Shown: positions 1-6,960, counted from the first letter of the stretch. The stretch is DNA of 8,298 nt from CAUTVF01 sp963541805 (GCA_963541805.1 CAUTVF010000040.1:1-8298), one strand, 5' to 3'. The notes: generated from the letters alone by a model not told the origin. A program made the numbers and translations.

Positions 1-352
1 TTTTTACTTTTCTCCAAGCAGTAGCCATATCAGCAGTAAATTTAAATGGTGAAACGCCTGTTAAAATAGAGAAATATTCTCTGAACTTTGTATTAAAGGA
101 AAAGCTACACTCAAGTAAAGGCATATCCAAAGTAATGTTTTCCACTTGTTTCTTTTCATTTTTTATTGTTAATTTTTTAACTAAATTACCTTTAAAATAC
201 TGTTCAATAATATAATTGAGTTCTTGTTTTGTTCCTCTATATTCTAATCCCAAAGATTTACATATTTTTGAAAGTTCCTCACGATACCAATAGTGTTTAT
301 TAAATTCATCAAATGATGTGATTTTATTAAACTTAGATCTGCTTTCTGTCAA
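1..352 (-). CDS. SAP-domain protein, N-terminal part (cut by window start)
   Basis: An uninterrupted minus-strand frame of 117 codons enters from the right and runs off the window's first base, so the C-terminus is missing. Residues about 12-55 (with HYWYREELSKICKSLGLEYR around residues 20-39) resemble the helix-extension-helix SAP module of small bacterial proteins in which SAP is followed by a second conserved domain (I recall DUF6434). Residues about 85-117, with an FREYF...FKF...AWRK pattern, fit the beginning of that second domain. SAP motifs often bind DNA, but the role of these bacterial proteins is unknown to me. The start is TTG: an in-frame TAA lies two codons upstream (356-358), no ATG occurs between it and the conserved part, and an AGGAGA Shine-Dalgarno sits six bases before the TTG. 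Such proteins are, from memory, commoner in Firmicutes and Bacteroidetes, so transfer is possible. Family assignment is from pattern recognition only. Confidence 0.6.
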   Translation of the reverse strand, partial: MTESRSKFNKITSFDEFNKHYWYREELSKICKSLGLEYRGTKQELNYIIEQYFKGNLVKKLTIKNEKKQVENITLDMPLLECSFSFNTKFREYFSILTGVSPFKFTADMATAWRKVK

Positions 353-358
353 TATTTA

Positions 359-364
359 TCTCCT
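359..364 (-). promoter_or_regulatory. Shine-Dalgarno of the SAP-domain gene
   Basis: On the minus strand AGGAGA is followed by six bases and then TTG. This is one of the two strongest ribosome binding sites in the window, and it decides the TTG start because no ATG is available after the in-frame stop at 356-358. Confidence 0.7.
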
Positions 365-424
365 AAAATCAATTTATTTTCATCTCTAGATTTAAGTACC
401 TAAAAGCTCAAATATTTATTTAAT

Positions 425-430
425 ATTATA
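425..430 (-). promoter_or_regulatory. Possible -10 box for the SAP-domain gene
   Basis: The minus strand reads a consensus TATAAT about 70 bases before the TTG start. No convincing -35 hexamer is visible 16-18 bases upstream, and chance TATAAT is common in DNA this AT-rich. Confidence 0.3.
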
Positions 431-606
431 CTATTTTTCCACTTAGTATAGATTTAACTCGTTCCTTTTTACTTGTATTAGTTTTTTTTGAATATTCCTG
501 TAATTACTCTATACATGTTTTAACTTTTTCTGTTTTCTCTATTTCTTTTAATAGTATACGTCTAGAATATTCAAAAGCTAAGAATAGTAAATATATATTT
601 ATACTT

Positions 607-1293
607 TTAAACCAATACGCAACCGTAAAGTATTGAAAAGAAATGCATAATACTACCAGCTAGTACAAATAAATGCCAAATTGCATGAGAAAATGGTAAT
701 CTCCTCCAGAGATAAAACAGTATTCCGATGGTATAACATGCGCCACCAATAAATAAAAATGTTAATCCGCTATTTGTAAGCATAGGCAATAACCACCATG
801 AAAAAATAACAAAAGTCCATCCCATTCCCAAATACAAAAGTACCGTCCATTTTGGTTGTTGATCTCGGTAGTACATTTTTATAATCGTGCCAACAATTGC
901 CAAAAACCACACAACCCCAAACATTGTCCAACCAGTCGCGGTATGTTGCATAGTACAAAGTGAGTATGGGGTATAAGTTCCTGCAATTAAGAAATATATT
1001 GCTATATTATCAAATATTTCAAAAAATTTTTCACCTTTGCTCCCCGTTGTAAAATGGCAGAAAGTGGACGCAAAATACAGGATAATCATTGTAACACCAA
1101 AAATTGCACATGACACAATCGCCCATGGATTATGACGAAGGGAGGCAAAAGCAACCAAAATTGTAAGTCCTGCAATTGAAAGACCGATCCCAATTCCATG
1201 CGTTAAAATATTCATTGCTTCTTCTTGTTTTGTATTTTTCTTTTCCCATCTTTTTAATAATTTAATTTTTTCATCAATTATATTTTTAGACAT
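607..1293 (-). CDS. trhA: TrhA/hemolysin III family seven-helix membrane protein (PAQR superfamily)
   Basis: The 228-residue product has the length and layout of the hemolysin III / TrhA (YqfA) family, bacterial members of the progestin-adipoQ receptor superfamily. A short basic N-terminus (residues 1-24) precedes the conserved EEAMNILTHGIGIGLSIAGL segment, and about seven hydrophobic helices follow. The family's metal-site pattern is present: His80 in the STFCHF segment, Asp95 before the LIAGTYTP motif (102-109), and HAIWH with His203 and His207 in the last helix, with His217 after it. In the related AdipoR proteins equivalent histidines hold zinc. Bacterial members have been linked to membrane energetics or fluidity, and the old hemolysin label is not a safe function. 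Upstream, AAAAGG lies about ten bases before the ATG, a weak site. It is separated from the next upstream gene by a terminator, so it is probably transcribed alone. Confidence 0.9.
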   Translation of the reverse strand: MSKNIIDEKIKLLKRWEKKNTKQEEAMNILTHGIGIGLSIAGLTILVAFASLRHNPWAIVSCAIFGVTMIILYFASTFCHFTTGSKGEKFFEIFDNIAIYFLIAGTYTPYSLCTMQHTATGWTMFGVVWFLAIVGTIIKMYYRDQQPKWTVLLYLGMGWTFVIFSWWLLPMLTNSGLTFLFIGGACYTIGILFYLWRRLPFSHAIWHLFVLAGSIMHFFSILYGCVLV

Positions 1294-1320
1294 TTATACC
1301 CAACCTTTTAAAACGATGTA

Positions 1321-1326
1321 AGTATA
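1321..1326 (-). promoter_or_regulatory. Possible -10 box of trhA
   Basis: TATACT on the minus strand would place a transcription start about 20 bases before the trhA ATG, just downstream of the terminator of the preceding gene. The -35 region is only T-rich, without a clear TTGACA. Confidence 0.35.
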
Positions 1327-1340
1327 GTGTTAAATTTTGA

Positions 1341-1377
1341 AAATAAAAATAAAAAATACCTGATATGCAGGTACTTT
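1341..1377 (-). terminator. Rho-independent terminator of the Yip1-type gene
   Basis: Read on the minus strand, AAAGTACCTG (1368-1377) pairs with CAGGTATTTT (1353-1362) around a five-base CATAT loop. This gives a ten-pair stem with one G-U wobble, followed by a T-rich tract. It begins 27 bases after the stop codon of the upstream gene and before the trhA promoter region, so it should isolate the two genes. It is the best terminator in the window. Confidence 0.8.
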
Positions 1378-1403
1378 AATTTATCAGTACAATTGTGTAT
1401 TGA

Positions 1404-2168
1404 TTAGCTAAAGAGGGTGGAAATTATAATACCACTATTCTTAAATGACAACCAAACATAAATACCGGGATTAGTATAAAATAAAACTAACAAAATAAAA
1501 AACGCTCCAAATACAATTTGTGATAATTTAATTTTACCTTTCAAACCATAAACGGTTGCCAAATATGCAAGAATAATAATATAACAATCAACAGCAAATG
1601 ATGATAATTTCAAAAAAAACATATTTGGAACCAATTTATATAAAGCAGTTCCAATTGGAAATAAAAATGACTGACTTGCAACAATTTTATACGCTTTTGT
1701 GAAATTCATATCTCCTTGTGCTAGGTATACGAACATTAATAAAAATCCTGCTAATGTAAATGATGTGATTAATCCGATAACTGGGTACAAAATAACAGTA
1801 GATAGAATATCAATTAACCCCATTTTCCAAAATGATAACAAAGTAGATATACCCCCAGCAATGATTGCAAAAGCAACAATCTTTGTTATGTCTTCAGATA
1901 GACCATTTTTATCCTTGATTGATGAAAAGAATTTGACAGGATTTATTATAATATTTTTTGTATCGTTAAACATCTTTAACATTTGATCTTTTACATATTC
2001 CATTTTTACTGCTTTCATAAATTTAACAAAGATATTTGCTGACTCTTTTATATCTTTTTTATCAATTCTAATATTTTTAACGACTTTATTTTTTAAAGTT
2101 TTCAAATCCTCCTCTATTTTTTTACCTGTTTTTTTTCCGAATTTTCCGGTTGCTTTTTTTGCTACCAT
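1404..2168 (-). CDS. Yip1-type multi-pass membrane protein with a basic N-terminal tail
   Basis: The product (254 residues from the chosen start) has two parts. Residues 1-65 are predicted to be soluble and rich in lysine, with AKKATGKFGKKTGKK near the start. The rest contains about five hydrophobic segments (roughly 95-112, 117-134, 135-150, 164-180, 189-208 and 217-231, some possibly joined). The stretch INPVKFFSSIKDKNGL (75-90) directly before the first helix matches the typical opening of the Yip1 domain in bacterial membrane proteins. The molecular function of bacterial Yip1 proteins is unknown. I chose the ATG at 2166-2168 because a GGAG lies six bases before it; the ATG four codons upstream overlaps that Shine-Dalgarno. 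The gene diverges from der and ends at its own terminator, so it is probably monocistronic. The family call is by motif only. Confidence 0.65.
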   Translation of the reverse strand: MVAKKATGKFGKKTGKKIEEDLKTLKNKVVKNIRIDKKDIKESANIFVKFMKAVKMEYVKDQMLKMFNDTKNIIINPVKFFSSIKDKNGLSEDITKIVAFAIIAGGISTLLSFWKMGLIDILSTVILYPVIGLITSFTLAGFLLMFVYLAQGDMNFTKAYKIVASQSFLFPIGTALYKLVPNMFFLKLSSFAVDCYIIILAYLATVYGLKGKIKLSQIVFGAFFILLVLFYTNPGIYVWLSFKNSGIIISTLFS

Positions 2169-2174
2169 TTTTAA

Positions 2175-2178
2175 CTCC
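2175..2178 (-). promoter_or_regulatory. Shine-Dalgarno deciding the Yip1-type start
   Basis: GGAG on the minus strand stands six bases before the ATG at 2166-2168. The alternative in-frame ATG at 2178-2180 overlaps this GGAG and has no ribosome site of its own, so the downstream start is preferred. Confidence 0.65.
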
Positions 2179-2204
2179 ATATATTATATTGTATAACAGT
2201 TAAA

Positions 2205-2210
2205 ATTATA
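2205..2210 (-). promoter_or_regulatory. Possible -10 box of the Yip1-type gene
   Basis: TATAAT on the minus strand would give a leader of about 30 bases including the GGAG. A second TATAAT at 2183-2188 would start transcription at the Shine-Dalgarno itself and is less plausible. The 72 bases between this gene and der must carry both divergent promoters; I see no clear -35 box for either. Confidence 0.35.
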
Positions 2211-2240
2211 GTTAAGATTAGTAATAAATAAAAGAGAAAA

Positions 2241-3608
2241 ATGTTAAAAATTGCGATAATTGGACGTCCAAATGTTGGAAAATCTACCTTATTTAATAGA
2301 CTTTGCAAAAAAAGAATTGCAATTGTTCATGATTATTCTGGGGTTACGCGAGACGTTAAAGAATATAAAATTAAAATAAATGATACTGATTATATTTTAT
2401 ATGATACTGCAGGATTAGAGGACGATAAAAACAGTGATAACCCATTATCCAAAAGCATGACAAATAAATCATTAAGAGTTATTAAAGATGCTGATATAGT
2501 TTTATTTGTTGTTGATTTAACAAACTCTTTAAATCCGGTTGATGATATATTTTCCAAAATTTTAAAAAAAGAATGTAATAATGTTTTAGTGCTTGCAAAT
2601 AAAGCAGATGTTAAATCGAGCATACATAATATATCCGATTTATATAGATTTGGTTTTACTGAAATTTTGCCGATTTCTTCAGAACATGGAATTGGAATTT
2701 CTAAATTACATGATACGATTGCACAGATATCGAATGAAATTTTATCCAAAAAAACTGGACAAAGTGAAATTGATTTAATTGATAAAATAGATTCAGATGA
2801 TGCAATTTATATTTCAATTGTTGGACGTCCAAATGTTGGAAAATCTACATTGATAAATGCTTTGATACATGAAGATAAGTTATTGGTATCGGATATTGCG
2901 GGAACAACACGCGATTCAATTGATAGTCCAATTGTATATAATGACAAAAATATTATAATAACTGATACTGCCGGAGTTAGGCGCAAAACAAAAATTGATT
3001 TATCTTTGGAAACACTATCAGTTAAGCAGACATTTGCATCTCTTCGCAGATCAGATATTAGCATACTTGTTTTGGATGGAAATAATACTGTAGATAAACA
3101 AGATATTGTTTTAATTGATTATGCAAATTCTGTTGGTAATGCAATTATTATTTTTGTAAATAAAACAGATATTTTACAAAATATAACACAAATTAAAAAA
3201 GATGTTACAGATAAAATATATTCATCTTTTAATCAAATTAAAGCTATTCCAATAATACTTGGATCAGCAATTAAAAAACAGGGTTTAAAAAAATTATTAG
3301 ATGAAATAATAAATACATCAGAAAAATTAAATTTGAATTTTTCAACGGGACAATTAAATAAATGGTTACAAACAGCAATTATAAATAACCCTCCACCTCT
3401 CAGTCGATTAAAAAGGCCAATGAAATTTAAATATATAACCCAAACTGGAATTAATCCGCATGAGTTTACAATTTTTGTTGGCGGGGCAACAAATGCACCG
3501 GATTCCTACAAGCGATATCTTGTTAACTCTTTAAGGGAAAATTTTAATTTAGGAGGCATTCCAATTAGAATTTTATTAAAAAAATCCGATAATCCATACA
3601 GCACTTAA
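2241..3608 (+). CDS. der: Ribosome-associated double GTPase Der (EngA)
   Basis: Der is an essential GTPase that helps assemble the 50S ribosomal subunit. The 455-residue product has its full architecture. The first GTPase domain has the P-loop GRPNVGKST at 8-16, T36 in SGVTRD, DTAG at 55-58 and NKAD at 120-123. The second has GRPNVGKST at 195-203, GTTRD at 221-225, DTAG at 242-245, NKTD at 307-310 and SA at 342-343. A C-terminal KH-like domain (about 355-450) contains the expected NNPPPLSRLKRPMKFKY and SYKRYLVNSLRE segments. The fourth motif of domain two is NKTD where NKWD is usual, which should still read guanine. Length is within the normal range. The Shine-Dalgarno is weak (AGAG-like purines before the ATG). 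The stop codon lies one base from that of dnaG on the other strand. Confidence 0.97.
   Translation: MLKIAIIGRPNVGKSTLFNRLCKKRIAIVHDYSGVTRDVKEYKIKINDTDYILYDTAGLEDDKNSDNPLSKSMTNKSLRVIKDADIVLFVVDLTNSLNPVDDIFSKILKKECNNVLVLANKADVKSSIHNISDLYRFGFTEILPISSEHGIGISKLHDTIAQISNEILSKKTGQSEIDLIDKIDSDDAIYISIVGRPNVGKSTLINALIHEDKLLVSDIAGTTRDSIDSPIVYNDKNIIITDTAGVRRKTKIDLSLETLSVKQTFASLRRSDISILVLDGNNTVDKQDIVLIDYANSVGNAIIIFVNKTDILQNITQIKKDVTDKIYSSFNQIKAIPIILGSAIKKQGLKKLLDEIINTSEKLNLNFSTGQLNKWLQTAIINNPPPLSRLKRPMKFKYITQTGINPHEFTIFVGGATNAPDSYKRYLVNSLRENFNLGGIPIRILLKKSDNPYST
2260..2287 (+). repeat. Exact 28-base repeat over der P-loop 1 (second copy 2821-2848)
   Basis: The 28 bases here are identical to 2821-2848. 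Each copy encodes the GRPNVGKS core of a P-loop and begins with the 12-base palindrome TTGGACGTCCAA. All codons match, including third positions, while the flanking codons differ. Confidence 0.9.
2821..2848 (+). repeat. Exact 28-base repeat over der P-loop 2 (first copy 2260-2287)
   Basis: This is the second copy of the P-loop repeat, 561 bases downstream in the same orientation and in the same reading frame of der. It also begins with the palindrome TTGGACGTCCAA. Confidence 0.9.
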
Positions 3609-3632
3609 TTTAAACTTCTGAAATTATTTTTT
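3606..3632 (+). terminator. Weak AT-only hairpin with T-run after der
   Basis: TAATTT (3606-3611) can pair with AAATTA (3621-3626) around a nine-base loop, followed by six T. The stem starts at the der stop codon and lies inside the end of dnaG. With no G-C pair it would be very weak, and chance is a real alternative. Confidence 0.2.
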
Positions 3633-5388
3633 GCATATTTAAAATTTCTTTATCAATTCTATTTTTGTCTTCTTGTAAAAAATTCAGCCTTGTTTCATCG
3701 ACTTCGTTTTTTATTTCATCTTCTAAAACTTCTTTTTCTTTCTTTTTAAGAAAAATTGCAATTTCTTGTTTGATAATTTCAGAATTCATAGTTTTGTATA
3801 ATTCAATTTTTGTCATTAATTTATTTAATAAATTATTATGTCCACTTTGTAGCAATCTATCCAATAATATTTTTGGTGTAATCATATCTTGATATTCAGA
3901 AATTATGGAAAATAAATTATGAATAAATTCATCAATCTGATTATTGTTTTGTAAAAATAAGTGTTTTGATTCTATATATTGTAATGCCAAATTTGGAAAG
4001 CATATTATGTATGCCAATAAATTAAATATCAAATCTGGAGTATTATTTTTTATAATTCTTACACTTTGATGATCGGCGGGAGTATATTTAATATTATCTT
4101 TTTTAATTAATTTTTGTTGTTTGCCTTTATTAAAAATTTTCCACATCCGATTGTTTAATTCTTGTAAATAAAATTTTTTGATGTCTGTATCTTTAATTGT
4201 GTTACAACATCTTTTAATTTCATTTTCAAATTTTGCTTTGTCTTCTGGGGTATCAATTGTGTTATCATTTAACAAGCTTTTCCAGATTATATCGATTAAG
4301 GGAGACGCAGAATTAAGTACTGTATTTAGTGCATTTGTCCCACTTTTTTTAATTAAGTCATCCGGATCATCGCCTTCTGGAAGTATTGCAATTTGTAAGC
4401 TTTTTCCTGCCTTTAAAAATGGTAATGCTAAAAATGATGCGCGAATGGCTGCTTTACGTCCGGCCTCATCTCCATCAAAACAGAGAATAGGTTTGTTATT
4501 CAGTTTCCATAATAAATTAAAATGATTTTCCCCAATTGCCGTGCCAAGAGGGGCTACAACTGATGTAATACCCGCTGATACCATAGATATAACATCAACA
4601 TAGCCTTCAACTGCTATAATTCTTTTATCTGTATAAACCGTCTCTCTTGCTTGCGCCAGGCCATACAATATTTTATTTTTTTTGAACAAAGGGGTTTCTG
4701 GAGAATTAATATATTTCGGAAGGCCATCATTTAATACACGCCCTCCAAAGGCAATAACACGTCCACGAGGATCTTGAATAGGAAACATTACTCTATCAAA
4801 AAATGCATCATGTAGTCCATACTTCTCAGATTTCAATACAAGTCCCAAATCCAACAATTTATTGATATCAACGTTGTTTTGTTTAAAGTATTTTAATAGC
4901 AGGTTATTTTTTGGAGCATATCCTAATTTAAACCGCTTTATAATATCATCACTTAATTTTCTTTTATTTTTTAAATAATACAGTGAATAAGTCCCATGTT
5001 TGTAATATAAATTTTGTTGTAATAAATCTGATGTTTTTTCCAATATTTTATAGTATTCCGCCTGTTGTTTTTCTCTTTCTTTTTCTTCATCACTTATACT
5101 TGGTAAGTTAAGGCCTAATTGATTAGCAAAATTCTTAACCACTTCAAAGAATGAATAATTATTTATGTGCATTTCGAAGTTGATTGCATTACCATGTGCT
5201 CCGCATCCAAAACAATGATAAAATCCTTTATCATCATTAACTGTAAACGATGGGGTTTTTTCATGATGGAAAGGACAAAGACCAGTAAAATTTCTCCCAC
5301 GTTTTTGTAATTTCACATATTTAGATATTTCATCGGAAACAGATATCCGATCCAGAATGGTATTTATAAATTCTTTTGGAAAAGTCAT
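3610..5388 (-). CDS. dnaG: DNA primase DnaG
   Basis: DnaG makes the RNA primers for replication at the fork, together with the DnaB helicase. The 592-residue product shows the standard order. The N-terminal CHC2 zinc-binding domain has Cys38, His41, Cys59 and Cys62 in the CPFHHEKTPSF...YHCFGCGAHG region. The RNA polymerase core includes FFDRVMFPIQDPRGRVIAFG (196-215). The Toprim catalytic part has Glu261 in VEGYVD, Asp305 and Asp307 in CFDGDEAGR, and GDDPDDL at 339-345. The C-terminal region (about 430-592) is poorly conserved, ends in a charged coiled-coil-like helix, and should be the helicase-binding part. Length is close to the E. coli protein (581). The start follows the LppC-like gene by 21 bases, with GGA a short distance before the ATG, so it is probably the second gene of that transcript. 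rpoD, often next to dnaG in proteobacteria, does not follow; der lies there in opposite orientation. Confidence 0.97.
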   Translation of the reverse strand: MTFPKEFINTILDRISVSDEISKYVKLQKRGRNFTGLCPFHHEKTPSFTVNDDKGFYHCFGCGAHGNAINFEMHINNYSFFEVVKNFANQLGLNLPSISDEEKEREKQQAEYYKILEKTSDLLQQNLYYKHGTYSLYYLKNKRKLSDDIIKRFKLGYAPKNNLLLKYFKQNNVDINKLLDLGLVLKSEKYGLHDAFFDRVMFPIQDPRGRVIAFGGRVLNDGLPKYINSPETPLFKKNKILYGLAQARETVYTDKRIIAVEGYVDVISMVSAGITSVVAPLGTAIGENHFNLLWKLNNKPILCFDGDEAGRKAAIRASFLALPFLKAGKSLQIAILPEGDDPDDLIKKSGTNALNTVLNSASPLIDIIWKSLLNDNTIDTPEDKAKFENEIKRCCNTIKDTDIKKFYLQELNNRMWKIFNKGKQQKLIKKDNIKYTPADHQSVRIIKNNTPDLIFNLLAYIICFPNLALQYIESKHLFLQNNNQIDEFIHNLFSIISEYQDMITPKILLDRLLQSGHNNLLNKLMTKIELYKTMNSEIIKQEIAIFLKKKEKEVLEDEIKNEVDETRLNFLQEDKNRIDKEILNMQKIISEV

Positions 5389-5409
5389 TATTGATCCAAA
5401 TTTAAAAAA

Positions 5410-6960
5410 TTATTCAATTAAGAAAGTATTTAAATCTTCGATACTCAATGATTTTAAATTTTCAATTATCCAATCGAAGTCAACACGTTTATGTACATCT
5501 AAATTCGAAGACGACTTTCCTTTAATTATATTATTTTGTATTATCATATTCATTTCATTAAATGATTTTGCAGATGGTAAAATAATCCGCGATCTATTGG
5601 GTGCAATTTCCTTTATTTCAAATGACCGGTTAACAATCCCATCATCAGCAAATCTAAATAATCCACTTATCCCAAAAAAGCCACCAGGGTTATTTAATTT
5701 TTCTAATTCAAAACGCCCGTCTTTTGATGTATTTGCAATGACAGATATAACATCATATGCAAGCATTGCTAAGTTTGATGGATTATCATTAAATATGCCA
5801 GCGTACTCATTTTCGAAAGACTTTGCGTGCATATTATTTTTACCTGTGAACCATGCTCCATAATATCCATGTTCAGTAAATATTTTCCTATTATCTAGAG
5901 CGCTTGTACCAATAATTTTAACAGATGATTTGCTGATATCGTAATATAGTAAATACGATCCAATCGATATTAAATCATTAACATCCCCATAAACGAAAAT
6001 TGTGTCAAAATTTGGTTTGCCTAAAGCTTTTATTGTTAATAAAGATTTATCTAACTTGTTTAAATTGTCACAATATTTCTTAATTTCATTATCGTTAATA
6101 TCATCTTGTGTTTGTGTAGTATTGGTATCTTTCAGATTATTACATGACAAATCCTCTAATTGTTTTTTTATTTCTTTTCTGATCTTATTTGCATTATCAC
6201 TTCGATCTTGATAATCGGTTACTTGTTTAACTGCTTCTGCAATTGATATTTGATCGCTTTTTTTGTATTGCCCCAATTTATGAATTTTCCCAGAATACTT
6301 ATAAATTGTATTTTTAATTGCATCAGAAATCATATCGTTATTTTCATCTTCTGGAATTATAATTGATATAGTCTTGTGTCCTTTAGATGATGCAAAACCA
6401 ATAAGCTGATCGATTTCTTGAGAAATCAAATAATTAATTGAATACACTCTGGCGGAGTTTAAAGATTTTTCATCATTTGAAAACGATATCACTGGTATAT
6501 CATAACTGCGCGCAACACGTGCAACGTCGTATACTTCTTTTCCAAAAAGCGGACCGACAATAACATCTACACGTTCAGATACCGCCTGCTTTGTAATTTC
6601 TTTTACTGACATCAAAACATTATTTGTATCATAAAATTGCAATATCATTTTGTTGTTTCCTGATGAAAATAATGCAATCTCTGCTGCTTGTTTTAAAGAT
6701 TTACCAATTATCGCCGCCTTTCCAGATAATGGAAGCAGTACTCCAACACGAATCCAACCATCAGAATCTATAATATTTCGTTTGTGTATTTTTGTTTTCT
6801 CCTGTTCTGAAAAAACTTTTGCTTTTGGATAATTCAAATTAATTACAGAAGACTTTGTGTCTTGAATATCAATTTTACCACTGCTTGCATAAAGATAATT
6901 TAAGTTATTTCCCATTTGTAACAGGAAAAGTACAACTGTTATATTAATTAATTTGGCCAT
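5410..6960 (-). CDS. LppC/LpoA-like periplasmic protein (penicillin-binding protein activator family)
   Basis: From the ATG at 6960 the product has 516 residues. Residues 1-25 look like a signal peptide (MAK, then a hydrophobic LINITVVLFLLQM core, with a possible cut after LYA). The mature part is a type 1 periplasmic-binding fold: VGVLLPLSGKAAIIGKSLKQ at 72-91, VDVIVGPLFG at 131-140, SYDIPVISFSND at 152-163, NLAMLAYDVISVIA at 396-409, and GGFFGISGLFRFADDG at 426-441. This matches the LppC/LpoA family; LpoA of gammaproteobacteria is an outer-membrane lipoprotein that activates PBP1A, and the role in other groups is less certain. No lipobox cysteine is present. A charged insert at about 250-310 carries Cys273 and Cys297. 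A TTG at 7015-7017 would add 19 residues but has no ribosome site. Divergence from rsmI supports the assignment, and dnaG follows 21 bases downstream. Confidence 0.82.
   Translation of the reverse strand: MAKLINITVVLFLLQMGNNLNYLYASSGKIDIQDTKSSVINLNYPKAKVFSEQEKTKIHKRNIIDSDGWIRVGVLLPLSGKAAIIGKSLKQAAEIALFSSGNNKMILQFYDTNNVLMSVKEITKQAVSERVDVIVGPLFGKEVYDVARVARSYDIPVISFSNDEKSLNSARVYSINYLISQEIDQLIGFASSKGHKTISIIIPEDENNDMISDAIKNTIYKYSGKIHKLGQYKKSDQISIAEAVKQVTDYQDRSDNANKIRKEIKKQLEDLSCNNLKDTNTTQTQDDINDNEIKKYCDNLNKLDKSLLTIKALGKPNFDTIFVYGDVNDLISIGSYLLYYDISKSSVKIIGTSALDNRKIFTEHGYYGAWFTGKNNMHAKSFENEYAGIFNDNPSNLAMLAYDVISVIANTSKDGRFELEKLNNPGGFFGISGLFRFADDGIVNRSFEIKEIAPNRSRIILPSAKSFNEMNMIIQNNIIKGKSSSNLDVHKRVDFDWIIENLKSLSIEDLNTFLIE

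Larger units (their letters stand above)
353..606. other. Intergenic region without an intact gene
   Basis: This gap of 254 bases separates the start of the SAP gene from the end of trhA. It holds the Shine-Dalgarno and a possible -10 box for the SAP gene. It also holds a minus-strand frame (426-584) that would encode about 52 charged, lysine- and glutamate-rich residues but is broken by a TAA at 504-506. No start codon with a ribosome site, no tRNA and no strong terminator hairpin were seen. It may be the remains of a lost gene or simply non-coding AT-rich DNA. Confidence 0.5.

Noticed and set aside
564..571. GAATATTC palindrome in the gap after trhA, considered as a terminator
   Set aside because: The eight-base palindrome leaves no loop and no T-run follows it on the minus strand.
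770..958. Short minus-strand frame inside trhA
   Set aside because: It is a second frame within a gene whose own frame carries all TrhA motifs.
2169..2180. Upstream ATG for the Yip1-type protein
   Set aside because: It overlaps the GGAG that serves the ATG four codons later and has no ribosome site of its own.
2183..2188. Minus-strand TATAAT as promoter of the Yip1-type gene
   Set aside because: It would start transcription at or inside the Shine-Dalgarno; the TATAAT at 2205-2210 is better placed.
4178..4525. 115-codon plus-strand open frame
   Set aside because: It is antisense to the conserved Toprim part of dnaG and its protein has no family features.
5357..5863. 168-codon plus-strand open frame
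   Set aside because: It lies opposite the end of the well-supported LppC-like gene and shows no recognisable domain or ribosome site.
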